A DNA stretch of 64,000 bases from Mycolicibacterium sarraceniae (lineage in GTDB: Bacteria > Actinomycetota > Actinomycetes > Mycobacteriales > Mycobacteriaceae). This document shows, piece after piece, positions 52,427-61,873 of the stretch. Positions within the stretch are counted from its first letter, which is position 1. Each line of letters begins with the position of its first letter. Where the stretch lies: NCBI RefSeq assembly GCF_010731875.1, contig NZ_AP022595.1:2170001-2234000 (forward strand), read 5' to 3'. The translations under genes were made by a program, and so were the position numbers. Below the pieces are notes generated by a model. It had not been told where the DNA came from, did not search any database, and worked only from the letters and a program-made list of their open reading frames with translations.

Positions 52427-53841
52427 CAAGACTCCTTGACCAAATAGGGCGACACCGTGCTGCGGTGCTCGTCGAGATCCAGCGCCCGGCCCAAAGCCGG
52501 GAAGGCGCGCTGCGGGCAGTTGTCCCGTTCACACACTCGGCAGCCGGCGCCGATCGGGATCGCGCTGTCCGAAGACAGATCCAGACCCGTCGAGTAGACC
52601 AGCCGGCTGGCGTGGCGAGCCTCGCAACCGAGGCCGATTGCGAACGTCTTGACCGGCTGGCCGTATCGGGACGCCCGCCGTTCGACGGTTCGCGCCACCC
52701 ACATGTAGTTCCGCCCGTCGGGCATCTGCGCGATCTGTACCAGGATCTTTCCCGGGTTGGCGAACGTCTCGTAGACATTCCACAACGGGCAGGTGCCGCC
52801 GGCGGAGGAGAAGTGAAAACCGGTGGCGGACTGGCGTTTCGACATGTTGCCGGCCTTGTCCACGCGGACGAAGGAGAACGGGACGCCGCGCATCGAGGGC
52901 CGCTGCAGCGTCGACAGCCGGTGGCAGATGGTCTCGTAGCTGACCTGATAGAAGGCCGAGAGCCGTTCGACGTCGTAGCGGAAGTCCTCGGCCATGTGGT
53001 GAAACTGACCGTAGGGCAGCACGGTGGCGGCGGCGAAGTAGTTGGCCAGCCCGAGTCGGGCGAGCGTCCGGGATTCCTCGCTGGTGAACTTGCCCTCGTG
53101 CACCAGCCGGTCGATCAGGTCGCCGAACTCCAAATACGCCAGCTCGTTTGCCATCTTGAAGACCTGCTGCCCCGACGACAGGTGGTTGCTGATCTCCAGC
53201 GTGCGGGTCGTCGGGTCGTAGCGGTGCAGCACGGTGTCGCCGAGATCGACGCGGCGGATGATGTGCACGCCGTGCACCATGGTGAGCCGGTCGGATAGCT
53301 CGCGCGGCAACTCGGCACGGTGCATACGCATCCGGATGGTGAGATCCTCGGCGGCCGTGTCGAGTTCGTGCAGATAGTTCTGGCGTTGGTAGAAGTAGTC
53401 GCGGACTTCCTCGTGCGGCATCGTGATCGCGCCGCTTCCGCTGCCATCAGCGAACCGGTCTTCGGTCGCGGCCGCCAGCTGAGCGGTGGTGATGCGATAG
53501 CGGCGGTGCAGGTTGACGATCGCGCGCGCGACGGCGGGGTGGGTGTTGACGATATCGGCCATCTCGGTCATGTCGACGTCGAGATCGAGGTCGCGGTCCA
53601 TCGTGACTTCGCGCAGTTCGGCCACCAGCCGGGTGTCGTCCTGGGACGCGAAGAAGGTGGCGTCGACCCCGAACACCTCGGTGATGCGCAGCAGCACCGC
53701 GACGGTCAGCGGACGGACGTCATGCTCGATCTGGTTGAGGTAGCTGGGTGAGATGTCCAGCATCTGGGCCAGTGCGGCCTGGCTGAATCCGCGTTCGGTG
53801 CGCAGCTGTCGTATTCGGGAGCCGACGAACGTCTTGGCCAC
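52426..53841 (-). CDS. ramB: Transcriptional regulator of C2 metabolism RamB
   Basis: 471 residues. XRE-type HTH at the N-terminus (S-Q-A-A-L-A-Q-M-L-D-I-S-P-S-Y-L-N-Q-I-E), a peptidase-like middle and the short-chain fatty acyl regulator domain with the Cys-rich end C-R-V-C-E-R-D-N-C-P-Q-R. RamB represses icl and glyoxylate-cycle genes in mycobacteria and corynebacteria. icl lies ~1.2 kb away, divergent. A 21-bp palindrome directly upstream suggests autoregulation. Confidence 0.95.
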   Translation of the reverse strand: MAKTFVGSRIRQLRTERGFSQAALAQMLDISPSYLNQIEHDVRPLTVAVLLRITEVFGVDATFFASQDDTRLVAELREVTMDRDLDLDVDMTEMADIVNTHPAVARAIVNLHRRYRITTAQLAAATEDRFADGSGSGAITMPHEEVRDYFYQRQNYLHELDTAAEDLTIRMRMHRAELPRELSDRLTMVHGVHIIRRVDLGDTVLHRYDPTTRTLEISNHLSSGQQVFKMANELAYLEFGDLIDRLVHEGKFTSEESRTLARLGLANYFAAATVLPYGQFHHMAEDFRYDVERLSAFYQVSYETICHRLSTLQRPSMRGVPFSFVRVDKAGNMSKRQSATGFHFSSAGGTCPLWNVYETFANPGKILVQIAQMPDGRNYMWVARTVERRASRYGQPVKTFAIGLGCEARHASRLVYSTGLDLSSDSAIPIGAGCRVCERDNCPQRAFPALGRALDLDEHRSTVSPYLVKES

Positions 53842-53861
53842 CTGCCCAGCCTACCGACGGT

Positions 53862-53882
53862 CTGCGAAGACGGTCTTCGCAG
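53862..53882. promoter_or_regulatory. 21-bp palindrome upstream of ramB
   Basis: CTGCGAAGAC and GTCTTCGCAG with one central base, at 53862-53882, perfect symmetry. It lies 20 bases before the ramB start and 77 bases before the thioesterase start. Likely a RamB self-binding site; it contains TTCGC as in the icl upstream region. Confidence 0.6.
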
Positions 53883-53958
53883 CGTTGGCAACGCAGGCTG
53901 GTTGGCATTCACCTGGCCTTTTGGCATGATCGCGCTGGGATGGGGAAAAGGACCGCAC

Positions 53959-54783
53959 ATGACTACACCTGAGCGCATCGCCACCAGCGGACTGAGCAAA
54001 GTGCTGATGCCCGTCCCCGATCCGCATCCCGATGTATTCGACCGGCAATGGCCGCTGCGCGTCGGTGATATCGACCGCGTGGGCCGGCTGCGGCTCGACG
54101 CGGCGTGCCGCCATATCCAGGACATCGGCCAGGACCAGCTGCGCGAAATGGGCCAGGAGGAAACACATCCGCTGTGGATCGTCCGGCGCACGATGGTCGA
54201 CCTGATCCGCCCCATCGAATTCCAGGAAACGCTGCGGATGCGGCGCTGGTGTTCGGGTACCTCGAATCGTTGGTGCGAGATGCGGGTCCGCATAGATGGG
54301 GTGCGCGGTCGCGGCCTCATCGAATCCGAAGCCTTCTGGATCAACATCAACCGGGAGACGCAGGGACCGGCCCGGATTTCCGATGACTTCCTGGCTGGTC
54401 TGAAGCGCACGACCAGCGAGGGCAGGCTGCGCTGGAAGTCCTATCTGAGCGCCGGCTCGCGCCACGACGCCACCGAAATCCGCGACTTCCCGATCCGGGT
54501 GAGCGATATCGATCTGTTCGACCACGTCAACAATTCGGTCTACTGGAAGGTTGTCGAGGAGTTCCTGGCACCCCATCCCGAGTTGTTGGAGGCCCCGCTG
54601 CGCATCGCCATCGAGCACGATGCGCCGGTGGCTCTCGGTGACAAGCTGGAAATTCTGCTGCACGTCTACCCGCCGGGCTCCACCGACAAGTTCGGACCGG
54701 ACCTGGCCGATCGCACTGTTAGAACGCTCACATACGTCGTCGGCGAGGAGATCAAAGCCCTCGCCGCGATCTTCCCGCTCTGA
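53959..54783 (+). CDS. Acyl-ACP thioesterase-like protein (Rv0466-like)
   Basis: 274 residues, two hotdog domains. First contains V-G-D-I-D-R-V-G-R-L and E-T-L-R-M-R-R-W-C; second has V-S-D-I-D-L-F-D-H-V-N-N-S-V-Y-W, the typical catalytic Asp/His/Asn region of FatA-type thioesterases. Start at ATG 53959; upstream frame to 53902 crosses the regulatory region. Probably releases fatty acids from acyl carrier protein or CoA. Confidence 0.88.
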   Translation: MTTPERIATSGLSKVLMPVPDPHPDVFDRQWPLRVGDIDRVGRLRLDAACRHIQDIGQDQLREMGQEETHPLWIVRRTMVDLIRPIEFQETLRMRRWCSGTSNRWCEMRVRIDGVRGRGLIESEAFWININRETQGPARISDDFLAGLKRTTSEGRLRWKSYLSAGSRHDATEIRDFPIRVSDIDLFDHVNNSVYWKVVEEFLAPHPELLEAPLRIAIEHDAPVALGDKLEILLHVYPPGSTDKFGPDLADRTVRTLTYVVGEEIKALAAIFPL

Positions 54784-54845
54784 GTGACGCGGTTTAACAG
54801 TACGAGCGTACTGACCTGCGAAAAGAAGCTACTGAACGGTAACCA

Positions 54846-54889
54846 CTGAACCGGTTCAGGCCACGGTGTCCTTCGCAAGATTTGCAAAA
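54846..54889 (+). promoter_or_regulatory. Regulatory sites upstream of icl
   Basis: A perfect 14-bp palindrome CTGAACCGGTTCAG (54846-54859) is followed at 54872-54889 by TTCGCAAGATTTGCAAAA. The second resembles the TTTGCAAA/TTCGC core recognised by RamB in related bacteria as I recall. Both are within 200 bases of the icl start. The rest of the 259-base gap holds no gene. Confidence 0.5.
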
Positions 54890-55042
54890 TAGCGGGACCC
54901 TTTGGCGAAAATTGGCACTCACAACGGCTTGAACTGCACTGATGATGCAAGGCATGCTCGGGTCAGAACACAAGCGAAGCCGCGTTGGCGTTAACAGTTC
55001 ATTTCCCGTCAAGGTGGCAACCTCGATCCCCAAGGAGCAGGC

Positions 55043-56329
55043 ATGTCCACCGTTGGCCAGCCGCAGACCGCAGAAGCAATCCAGCAGGACTGGGACACCA
55101 ATCCCCGCTGGAAGGGCTTGACCCGTACCTACACCCCGGCCGACGTTGTCGCGCTGCAGGGCAGCGTCGTCGAGGAGGCCACCCTGGCCCGCCGCGGCGC
55201 CGAGGTGCTCTGGAACCAGCTGCACGAGATGGAGTTCGTGAACTCGCTGGGCGCGCTGACCGGCAACATGGCCGTCCAGCAGGTCCGCGCCGGCCTGAAG
55301 GCCATCTACCTGTCGGGTTGGCAGGTCGCCGGTGACGCGAACCTGTCCGGCCACACCTACCCCGACCAGAGCCTCTACCCGGCCAACTCAGTGCCCCAGG
55401 TCGTACGCCGCATCAACAACGCGCTGCTGCGCGCCGACCAGATCGCCAAGGTCGAGGGTGACACCTCGGTGGAAAACTGGCTGGCCCCGATCGTCGCCGA
55501 CGGTGAGGCCGGTTTCGGTGGCGCGCTCAACGTCTACGAGCTGCAGAAAGCAATGATCGCCGCTGGTGTCGCGGGCTCGCACTGGGAAGACCAGCTGGCC
55601 TCGGAGAAAAAGTGTGGCCACCTCGGCGGCAAGGTTCTGATCCCGACCCAGCAGCACATCCGCACCCTGACCTCGGCGCGTCTCGCGGCCGACGTCGCCG
55701 ACGTACCGACCGTCGTCATCGCCCGCACCGACGCCGAGGCCGCGACGCTCATCACCTCCGATGTCGACGAGCGCGACCAGCCGTTCATCACCGGTGAGCG
55801 GACCAAGGAAGGCTTCTACCGGGTGAAGAACGGCCTGGAGCCGTGCATCGCGCGTGCCAAGTCCTACGCGCCCTACTCCGACCTGATCTGGATGGAGACC
55901 GGCACCCCGGACCTGGACCTGGCCCGCCGCTTCGCCGAGGGCGTCAAGAGCGAGTTCCCCGACCAAATGCTGGCCTACAACTGCTCGCCGTCGTTCAACT
56001 GGCGCAAGCACCTGGACGATTCGACCATCGCCCGGTTCCAGAAGGAGCTCGGCGCCATGGGCTTCAAGTTCCAGTTCATCACTCTGGCTGGCTTCCACGC
56101 CCTCAACTACTCGATGTTCGATCTGGCCTACGGCTACGCCCGCAACCAGATGACCGCCTATGTCGAGCTGCAGGAGCGCGAGTTCGCCGCCGAAGAGCGT
56201 GGCTACACCGCCACCAAGCACCAGCGCGAGGTCGGCGCCGGCTATTTCGACCGGATCGCCACCACTGTGGACCCGACGAGCTCGACGACGGCTCTCGCGG
56301 GCTCGACCGAAGAGGGCCAATTCCACTGA
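55043..56329 (+). CDS. icl: Isocitrate lyase
   Basis: 428 residues; splits isocitrate into glyoxylate and succinate in the glyoxylate shunt and also serves the methylcitrate cycle in mycobacteria. Catalytic signature K-K-C-G-H-L-G-G-K, and the substrate-binding S-P-S-F-N-W near the C-terminus. AAGGAG ribosome site precedes ATG 55043. Length equals Icl1. Expression under RamB is expected from the neighbourhood. Confidence 0.97.
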   Translation: MSTVGQPQTAEAIQQDWDTNPRWKGLTRTYTPADVVALQGSVVEEATLARRGAEVLWNQLHEMEFVNSLGALTGNMAVQQVRAGLKAIYLSGWQVAGDANLSGHTYPDQSLYPANSVPQVVRRINNALLRADQIAKVEGDTSVENWLAPIVADGEAGFGGALNVYELQKAMIAAGVAGSHWEDQLASEKKCGHLGGKVLIPTQQHIRTLTSARLAADVADVPTVVIARTDAEAATLITSDVDERDQPFITGERTKEGFYRVKNGLEPCIARAKSYAPYSDLIWMETGTPDLDLARRFAEGVKSEFPDQMLAYNCSPSFNWRKHLDDSTIARFQKELGAMGFKFQFITLAGFHALNYSMFDLAYGYARNQMTAYVELQEREFAAEERGYTATKHQREVGAGYFDRIATTVDPTSSTTALAGSTEEGQFH

Positions 56330-56363
56330 GCCGCTGAGCCCGGTAGAGAGCCGCTGTTAGTCA

Positions 56364-56400
56364 CATCAGGCCCCGTCCTTATATTGGGCGGGGCCTGATG
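56364..56400 (+). terminator. Hairpin between icl and fadB2
   Basis: Perfect 12-base arms at 56364-56375 and 56389-56400 with a 13-base loop. No T-run follows; instead the fadB2 ribosome site begins 3-4 bases later. It may be a weak terminator or mRNA-processing stem that sets the icl:fadB2 ratio. Confidence 0.65.
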
Positions 56401-56414
56401 CGTGAGGAGAATAA

Positions 56415-57269
56415 GTGAGCATTCAACGAGTTGGTGTGGTCGGTGCGGGGCAGATGGGTTCCGGTATCGCCGAGGTCGCAGCCAAGGCAGGCGCAGACGT
56501 CATCGTCTTTGAGCCAACCGAAGAACTCCTCGCCGGCGGACGTAAACGCCTTACCGGTTCGTTAGAGCGGGCGGCCAGCAAAGGCAAGCTCACCGAGGCA
56601 GATCGCGACGCCGCGCTGGCCCGACTGACGTTCACGACCGATCTCGCCGATATGGCCGATCGTCAGCTCGTCATCGAGGCGGTTGTGGAGGACGAGACGG
56701 TCAAGGGCAAGATCTTCGCCGAACTCGACCGGATCATCACCGACCCCGACGCGGTGCTGGCATCCAACACCTCGAGCATCCCGATCATGAAAATCGCTGC
56801 GGCCACCCAGAATCCGAGCCGGGTGCTGGGCTTGCACTTCTTCAACCCGGTGCCGGTGCTGCCCCTGGTGGAAGTCATCAACACGCTGGTCACCTCCGAC
56901 GCTGCCGTGGCAAATGTCGAGCAGTTCGCGAGTGAGGTCCTCGGCAAGAAGGTCGTGCGCTGCGGCGACCGCTCCGGGTTCGTCGTCAACGCGCTGCTGG
57001 TGCCCTACCTGTTGTCGGCCATCCGGATGGTCGAGGCGGGCGTTGCCACCATCGAGGATGTGGACACCGCGATCGTTGCCGGCCTGTCGCATCCGATGGG
57101 ACCGCTGCGACTCTCCGACCTCATCGGCCTGGACACCATGAAGCTCATCGCGGACTCGATGTACGACGAGCTCAAGGATGCGCACTACGCGCCGCCACCG
57201 TTGCTGCTGCGCATGGTCGAGGCCGGATTGCTGGGCAAGAAATCCGGCAAGGGCTTCTACACATACTGA
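56415..57269 (+). CDS. fadB2: 3-hydroxybutyryl-CoA dehydrogenase
   Basis: 284 residues. NAD motif V-V-G-A-G-Q-M-G-S-G-I, catalytic His in G-L-H-F-F-N-P-V-P-V, and Asn in A-S-N-T-S-S-I-P. C-terminal helical domain complete, ending G-K-G-F-Y-T-Y. GTG 56415 follows a GAGGAG site. Works in beta-oxidation or acetoacetyl-CoA reduction; its position after icl fits fatty-acid growth. Confidence 0.94.
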   Translation: MSIQRVGVVGAGQMGSGIAEVAAKAGADVIVFEPTEELLAGGRKRLTGSLERAASKGKLTEADRDAALARLTFTTDLADMADRQLVIEAVVEDETVKGKIFAELDRIITDPDAVLASNTSSIPIMKIAAATQNPSRVLGLHFFNPVPVLPLVEVINTLVTSDAAVANVEQFASEVLGKKVVRCGDRSGFVVNALLVPYLLSAIRMVEAGVATIEDVDTAIVAGLSHPMGPLRLSDLIGLDTMKLIADSMYDELKDAHYAPPPLLLRMVEAGLLGKKSGKGFYTY

Positions 57270-57290
57270 TTGTGAGCCACCCCCGCCTTC

Positions 57291-57327
57291 TGCATGTCAT
57301 AGATGACTCTGTGCATTTCATAGACGA
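57291..57327 (+). promoter_or_regulatory. 21-bp-phased direct repeats upstream of umaA
   Basis: TGCATGTCATAGATGA (57291-57306) and TGCATTTCATAGACGA (57312-57327) differ at two positions and start 21 bases apart, two DNA turns. They lie ~110 bases before the umaA start, in a 164-base gap with no other features except two CAAC boxes near 57365-57379. Candidate activator site. Confidence 0.5.
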
Positions 57328-57409
57328 ATTGGCTAGGCTCCTGGTCTTGGTCGGGGGACCGCTGCAACAACGTGCAACACCCCGCTTTTCGCGGTATCCG
57401 ACCGTATGA

Positions 57410-58309
<900 letters not shown>

Positions 58310-58312
58310 TAG

Positions 58313-59170
58313 TCAGGCCTGTGCCAGCCGCTTCTTCTCGGCCTCGACATCGAAATCGGCGGGCGGCCACGACAACTGCATGCTCTTGAGTGCCTCGATC
58401 AACAACTCGTTGATCGCCAGGCGGCTGTACCACTTCTTGTCACACGGGATGACGAACCACGGCGCGTGATCGGTCGACGTCCGGTCCAGCAGAGCCTGAT
58501 AGGCCTCCTGATAGGCCGGCCACAGCAGTCGTTCGGTGACATCGCCCGGGTTGTACTTCCAATATTTATCAGGCCGATCGAGGCGCTCGGCCAGTCGCCG
58601 CCGCTGCTCGTCGAGTGAGACGAACATCGCGCACTTGACGATCGTGGTCCCGGAGTCTGCGAGCTCCTTTTCGAAGGCGTTGATCTCGTCGTAGCGCGGT
58701 TCCCACACGTCGGGTGGCACCAAGTCGTGCACCCGGACCACCAGCACGTCCTCATAGTGCGACCGGTCGAACACCCCGATGTGCCCGCCAGGCGGCAGCG
58801 CCTTGTGGATACGCCACAGGTAATGGTGGGCGCGCTCTTCTTCGCTCGGAACGCCGAACCCGGTGTAACGGATGCCCATTGGGTCGCCAGCCCCGACAAC
58901 ATGCTTGACGATGCCGCCCTTACCTGCGGTGTCCATGCCCTGCAGCACCAGCAGCAATGAGCGGTTGTCGCCGGCTTTGCCGTTGGCGTAGAGCATCTCC
59001 TGAAGCCCGGCGAAGCGTTCGTTGCGCTCGGCCTGCACCGCTTCCGAGCCGCTTTTATCGCCGGTGTAGCCGGGAGTGGAGACCGGGTCGATGTCGGTGA
59101 CCTTGGTTCCCGGGCGGAACCTCAGGATCTTGCGCGGCTTATGGGTCCAGTCAGAAGGCAGATCGGTCAT
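58313..59170 (-). CDS. PPK2-family polyphosphate kinase (class distinct from the first copy)
   Basis: 285 residues from ATG 59170; the frame runs on upstream through pseudogenes. Walker A is L-Q-G-M-D-T-A-G-K-G-G-I-V-K-H, Walker B F-D-R-S-H-Y-E-D-V, and the lid R-V-H-D-L-V. These differ from the ppk2 at 27595 (E-G-R-D-A-A and R-S-W-Y-N-R) and fit the group acting on nucleoside mono- or diphosphates. Converges with umaA with three bases between stops. Confidence 0.92.
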   Translation of the reverse strand: MTDLPSDWTHKPRKILRFRPGTKVTDIDPVSTPGYTGDKSGSEAVQAERNERFAGLQEMLYANGKAGDNRSLLLVLQGMDTAGKGGIVKHVVGAGDPMGIRYTGFGVPSEEERAHHYLWRIHKALPPGGHIGVFDRSHYEDVLVVRVHDLVPPDVWEPRYDEINAFEKELADSGTTIVKCAMFVSLDEQRRRLAERLDRPDKYWKYNPGDVTERLLWPAYQEAYQALLDRTSTDHAPWFVIPCDKKWYSRLAINELLIEALKSMQLSWPPADFDVEAEKKRLAQA

Positions 59171-59202
59171 CGCCGACCACACTAGTCGGCGATGCCGCAG
59201 GA

Positions 59203-59649
59203 TCAGTTGTGCGAGCCGGACGCGTGTTCGTCGGAGCCGAACCACTTCCGATAGATCGTCTGATACGTTCCGTCTTCGCGGATGGCCAGCAGGGCTCCGT
59301 CGACAGGCTTGCGCAGGTCGCTGCCCAGCAAAGGCCAGACCGTAGTCTTCGTCGTGGAATCCGGTTCCGGTCACTTGGGCCTTACCGACACCCTGGTGGG
59401 TCACGACGAAGATGATGCCGGCCAATCCCCGCAGAATCGCCAGCGTGCGGCCGACCCAGTGCTGCGGTTCGCTGGGCTGTACCGGCGAGCGCGCCGAAGC
59501 CCCAGGCGAAAGCCTGACATATGCTCGGAAAATAGGACCGGGCTCGAGGACGAGCGGCGATATCGGATACACGGCCACCGACACCGTGCACCAGCGCAGA
59601 GCGCGACTACGAGGGCCACCAGCAACAGTGCGTACCAGCGCCTGCTCAT
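59203..59649 (-). pseudogene. Solute-binding/channel-like receptor protein, internally deleted and frameshifted
   Basis: ATG 59649 opens a signal peptide (M-S-R-R-W-Y-A-L-L-L-V-A-L-V-V-A). Pieces follow in changing frames: V-A-V-Y-P-I-S-P-L-V-L-E, then W-V-G-R-T-L-A-I-L, G-K-A-Q-V-T-G-T-G, and the tail L-R-K-P-V-D-G-A-L-L-A-I-R-E-D-G-T-Y, then Y-R-K-W-F-G-S-D to TGA at 59203. These match ends of glutamate-receptor-like binding proteins with a K+-channel-type core. The core and most of the ligand domain are gone. Confidence 0.7.
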
Positions 59650-59699
59650 CGAGAGCCTCCCGGGGAAGGTGATGATCGACGGATTCGCGAGCGGGTCGG

Positions 59700-59977
59700 T
59701 GAAATTCGTTCAGCTCCAGGGATTTTACGCCCGTCCATGGAGCGAATCCCCTGGGTGTTGATATGGGTGAGCAGCGTGACCAGGCAGGCCTCGCGGTCGA
59801 CGAAGTAGTCAAAAAAGTACGGCGCGACGTCTTGGCCCGGCGAACGATGTCGGTCACCGTCGTAGCCGGGTAGCCGACCCCCACGATCGAGGCCGACAGC
59901 GCGCCGATGAGCCCCTGGGGCGGCGTCTCATCGGATCCGTCCGGCGAATGTCCGAAACTCACGGGGTCCCCCAGCAT
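59700..59977 (-). pseudogene. TetR-family regulator remnant
   Basis: The minus-strand frame from 59977 gives G-L-I-G-A-L-S-A-S-I, then T-T-V-T-D-I-V-R-R-A-K-T-S-R-R-T-F, a TetR HTH. A frameshift then moves to F-V-D-R-E-A-C-L-V-T-L-L. No ligand domain of normal length is left. Lies just upstream of the receptor relic, in the same direction. Confidence 0.65.
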
Positions 59978-59992
59978 GGGTGGGTGGGTGCT

Positions 59993-61459
59993 TTACGGGG
60001 TGGTGCGTCGGCGCCTGGTGACCAGCATGATTGCGACAGCAGCCAAGGCCAACACGCCTGCGCCGACGGCGACGCTGATCAGCAACGTCTTGTTCCGGTC
60101 GATCCAGGATGTCTTCTGGCCAGCGGCAGTCAGTTTGACGTTGTAGCCCGGTAGCGGCTCTTGTCCGGGCGGATTGACGCCGGGCAGAGTTTGGGTCTGG
60201 TTGATGACGAACAGCGCTTCGTTCGTGTCGGTCTTCGACCACTGGCCCCACGCCGGGATCTCCTCGTCGAGCAACACCTTGGTGATGCCGTTGACGGTGG
60301 GATCGGCACCGAGATCGGTCAGCGTCTTCACCCGGAACGGTGCGGACGCCCCCCGGTCGAACTTCACCTGGACCAGCACGTTCCGCTGCGTGTTCAGCTT
60401 GGCCGGCGGCTGCGGAGGCGCCTGACCGGGGGCCGGCTCGTATCCGCCGCCGGAGAAGCTACCCACCGACAGGTTGGTGGCCGGCCCTGGCGCTGCTCCT
60501 GGCGTCGCCGGCTCCGGACGCGTCATCGCGGTGAAGTTGTAGACGCCGGTGTTGGGGACGTTCACCGTGGCGCGCTGCAGTGGCGGCACGGTGAACACCT
60601 GAGGCTGACCGCCGAAGGTGTACACGACACTGAGCGGTGTGCGGTACGGGTTGGTGAACACCGGACGGTAGAAGCGGTCATACGAGATCCAGCTCGAATT
60701 CCACAGTGACACAGGGCTGCTCAAGCTCAGGCCCGTGGTCAAAGCGGAGCCGCTCGTGATCGATGAGACAGACGACTCGTAGCTGGAGAATTCTTCCGAC
60801 GTCATCGTGGTGGTCGTCGTGGTCGTCGCTTCGGAGTCCGACGCGGTCTTGACATCGGATTGCGGGGCCTGCGGACCCTGCGGTGTCGGCTCGGAGGGGT
60901 TGCCGTTCCCGCCTCCGGTGCCGGGTCCCTCGCCGGGCACCTCGTTCATACCGCCGCCGCCGGGCACCTCGCTCATGCCGCCCCCGCCGGGCTCCGCACC
61001 GCCGCCGCCGGGCTCGTCGTGACTACCGCCGCCGGGCACCTCGTTCATACCGCCGCCGCCGGGCACCTCGCTCATGCCGCCCCCGCCGGGCTCCGCACCG
61101 CCGCCGCCGGGCTCCGCACCGCCGCCGCCGGGCTCGTCGTGACTACCGCCGCCGCCGGGTTCGCCGTGGGTGCCCCCGCTGGGCTCCTCCATACCGCCGC
61201 CGCTGGGCTCCTCCATACCGCCGCCGGAGGGCTCCTCGACGCCGCCGCCTCCGCTATTGCCGCCGCCGCCGTCGTAGCTGCTGCCGCCGTCGTCGCCGTC
61301 ATAAGGGTCGGCCGCGCTCACCGGGGCACCAGCAAACATGGTGCTCAACGACACCGCGACCGCCGCGACAACCCCTGCGGGCTTGCGATACGCGAAACTC
61401 TCGGATCCCACCCTGACTCCCCTCGGCATGCGGGACGGCTTTTGCGATGTCGAAGCCAT
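59993..61459 (-). CDS. Gly/Pro-rich exported surface protein with C-terminal anchor
   Basis: 488 residues from ATG 61459. Signal peptide ends V-S-A before A-D-P-Y near residue 44. Residues ~50-180 are tandem E-P-G-G-G-G/E-E-P-S-G-G-G-M type repeats. A Ser/Thr-rich stretch follows (seven Thr in a row), then a folded domain (~250-430) with S-W-I-S-Y-D-R-F-Y and V-P-P-L-Q-R-A-T-V-N-V. The end has a single helix and a basic R-R-R-R-T-T-P tail, so it is a type I membrane protein with a wall-spanning repeat stalk. Function unknown. The frame extends upstream to 62614, but that is shadow of the lipoprotein gene. Confidence 0.82.
   Translation of the reverse strand: MASTSQKPSRMPRGVRVGSESFAYRKPAGVVAAVAVSLSTMFAGAPVSAADPYDGDDGGSSYDGGGGNSGGGGVEEPSGGGMEEPSGGGMEEPSGGTHGEPGGGGSHDEPGGGGAEPGGGGAEPGGGGMSEVPGGGGMNEVPGGGSHDEPGGGGAEPGGGGMSEVPGGGGMNEVPGEGPGTGGGNGNPSEPTPQGPQAPQSDVKTASDSEATTTTTTTMTSEEFSSYESSVSSITSGSALTTGLSLSSPVSLWNSSWISYDRFYRPVFTNPYRTPLSVVYTFGGQPQVFTVPPLQRATVNVPNTGVYNFTAMTRPEPATPGAAPGPATNLSVGSFSGGGYEPAPGQAPPQPPAKLNTQRNVLVQVKFDRGASAPFRVKTLTDLGADPTVNGITKVLLDEEIPAWGQWSKTDTNEALFVINQTQTLPGVNPPGQEPLPGYNVKLTAAGQKTSWIDRNKTLLISVAVGAGVLALAAVAIMLVTRRRRTTP
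60936..61160. repeat. 99-bp tandem repeat in the surface protein gene
   Basis: The unit beginning at 60936 recurs at 61035, 99 bases (33 codons) later, nearly exact. The second copy carries an extra 21-base GGCTCC-type subunit. Because units are multiples of three, copy-number changes would lengthen or shorten the stalk without breaking the frame. Confidence 0.8.
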
Positions 61460-61873
61460 GCCCACTAGATCGAAACACATTCCATCTGAACCTGAATGAC
61501 CTTCATACACGGTTTGTGCGCTCTCCATTCGTGGTTTGCCTTGCGGCAGCGAGGGGCGGCGCGGCATACCTGGTCCGATCGTGTCTGGTACGGCGCATGC
61601 AGACTCACCCTTGAATTGGCATGTCGCTGAGGATCGTTGCGAATCGTCCTCGACGCCAATGGCATGTGGACAATAGGCACGGCGCCTTCCGAGACCGCAA
61701 TTGGACGCTACCAATCGGCAGCTGCGTTGGCGGGGAGAAACATCCGTGCAACGCGCAAACATGGGTATGCGCTTGTACCAATCCCGTGACCAAGCGACCT
61801 GGTGATCGCCCAGCGCCGTGGGTGTGCTCCAGTTAACATCATCCCGCGTTGGGCGATCGAATCTGGGGGACTG
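61460..61873. other. Intergenic region between divergent surface-protein and lipoprotein genes
   Basis: 414 bases with no coding frame I can support. It should hold both promoters. A near-perfect inverted repeat GATCGCCCAGCG (61804-61815)/CGTTGGGCGATC (61847-61858) flanks a TTAACAT box and would form a stem in the leader of the lipoprotein gene. Confidence 0.6.

Noticed and set aside
60800..61250. Possible CRISPR array suggested by regular repeats
   Set aside because: Repeats are in-frame coding units of a Gly-rich protein, with no unique spacers and no cas genes nearby.
60807..61468. Arg/Ala-rich plus-strand frames over the Gly-rich repeats
   Set aside because: All three antisense frames stay open because the sense strand is GGC/GGG repeats; no protein-like features.
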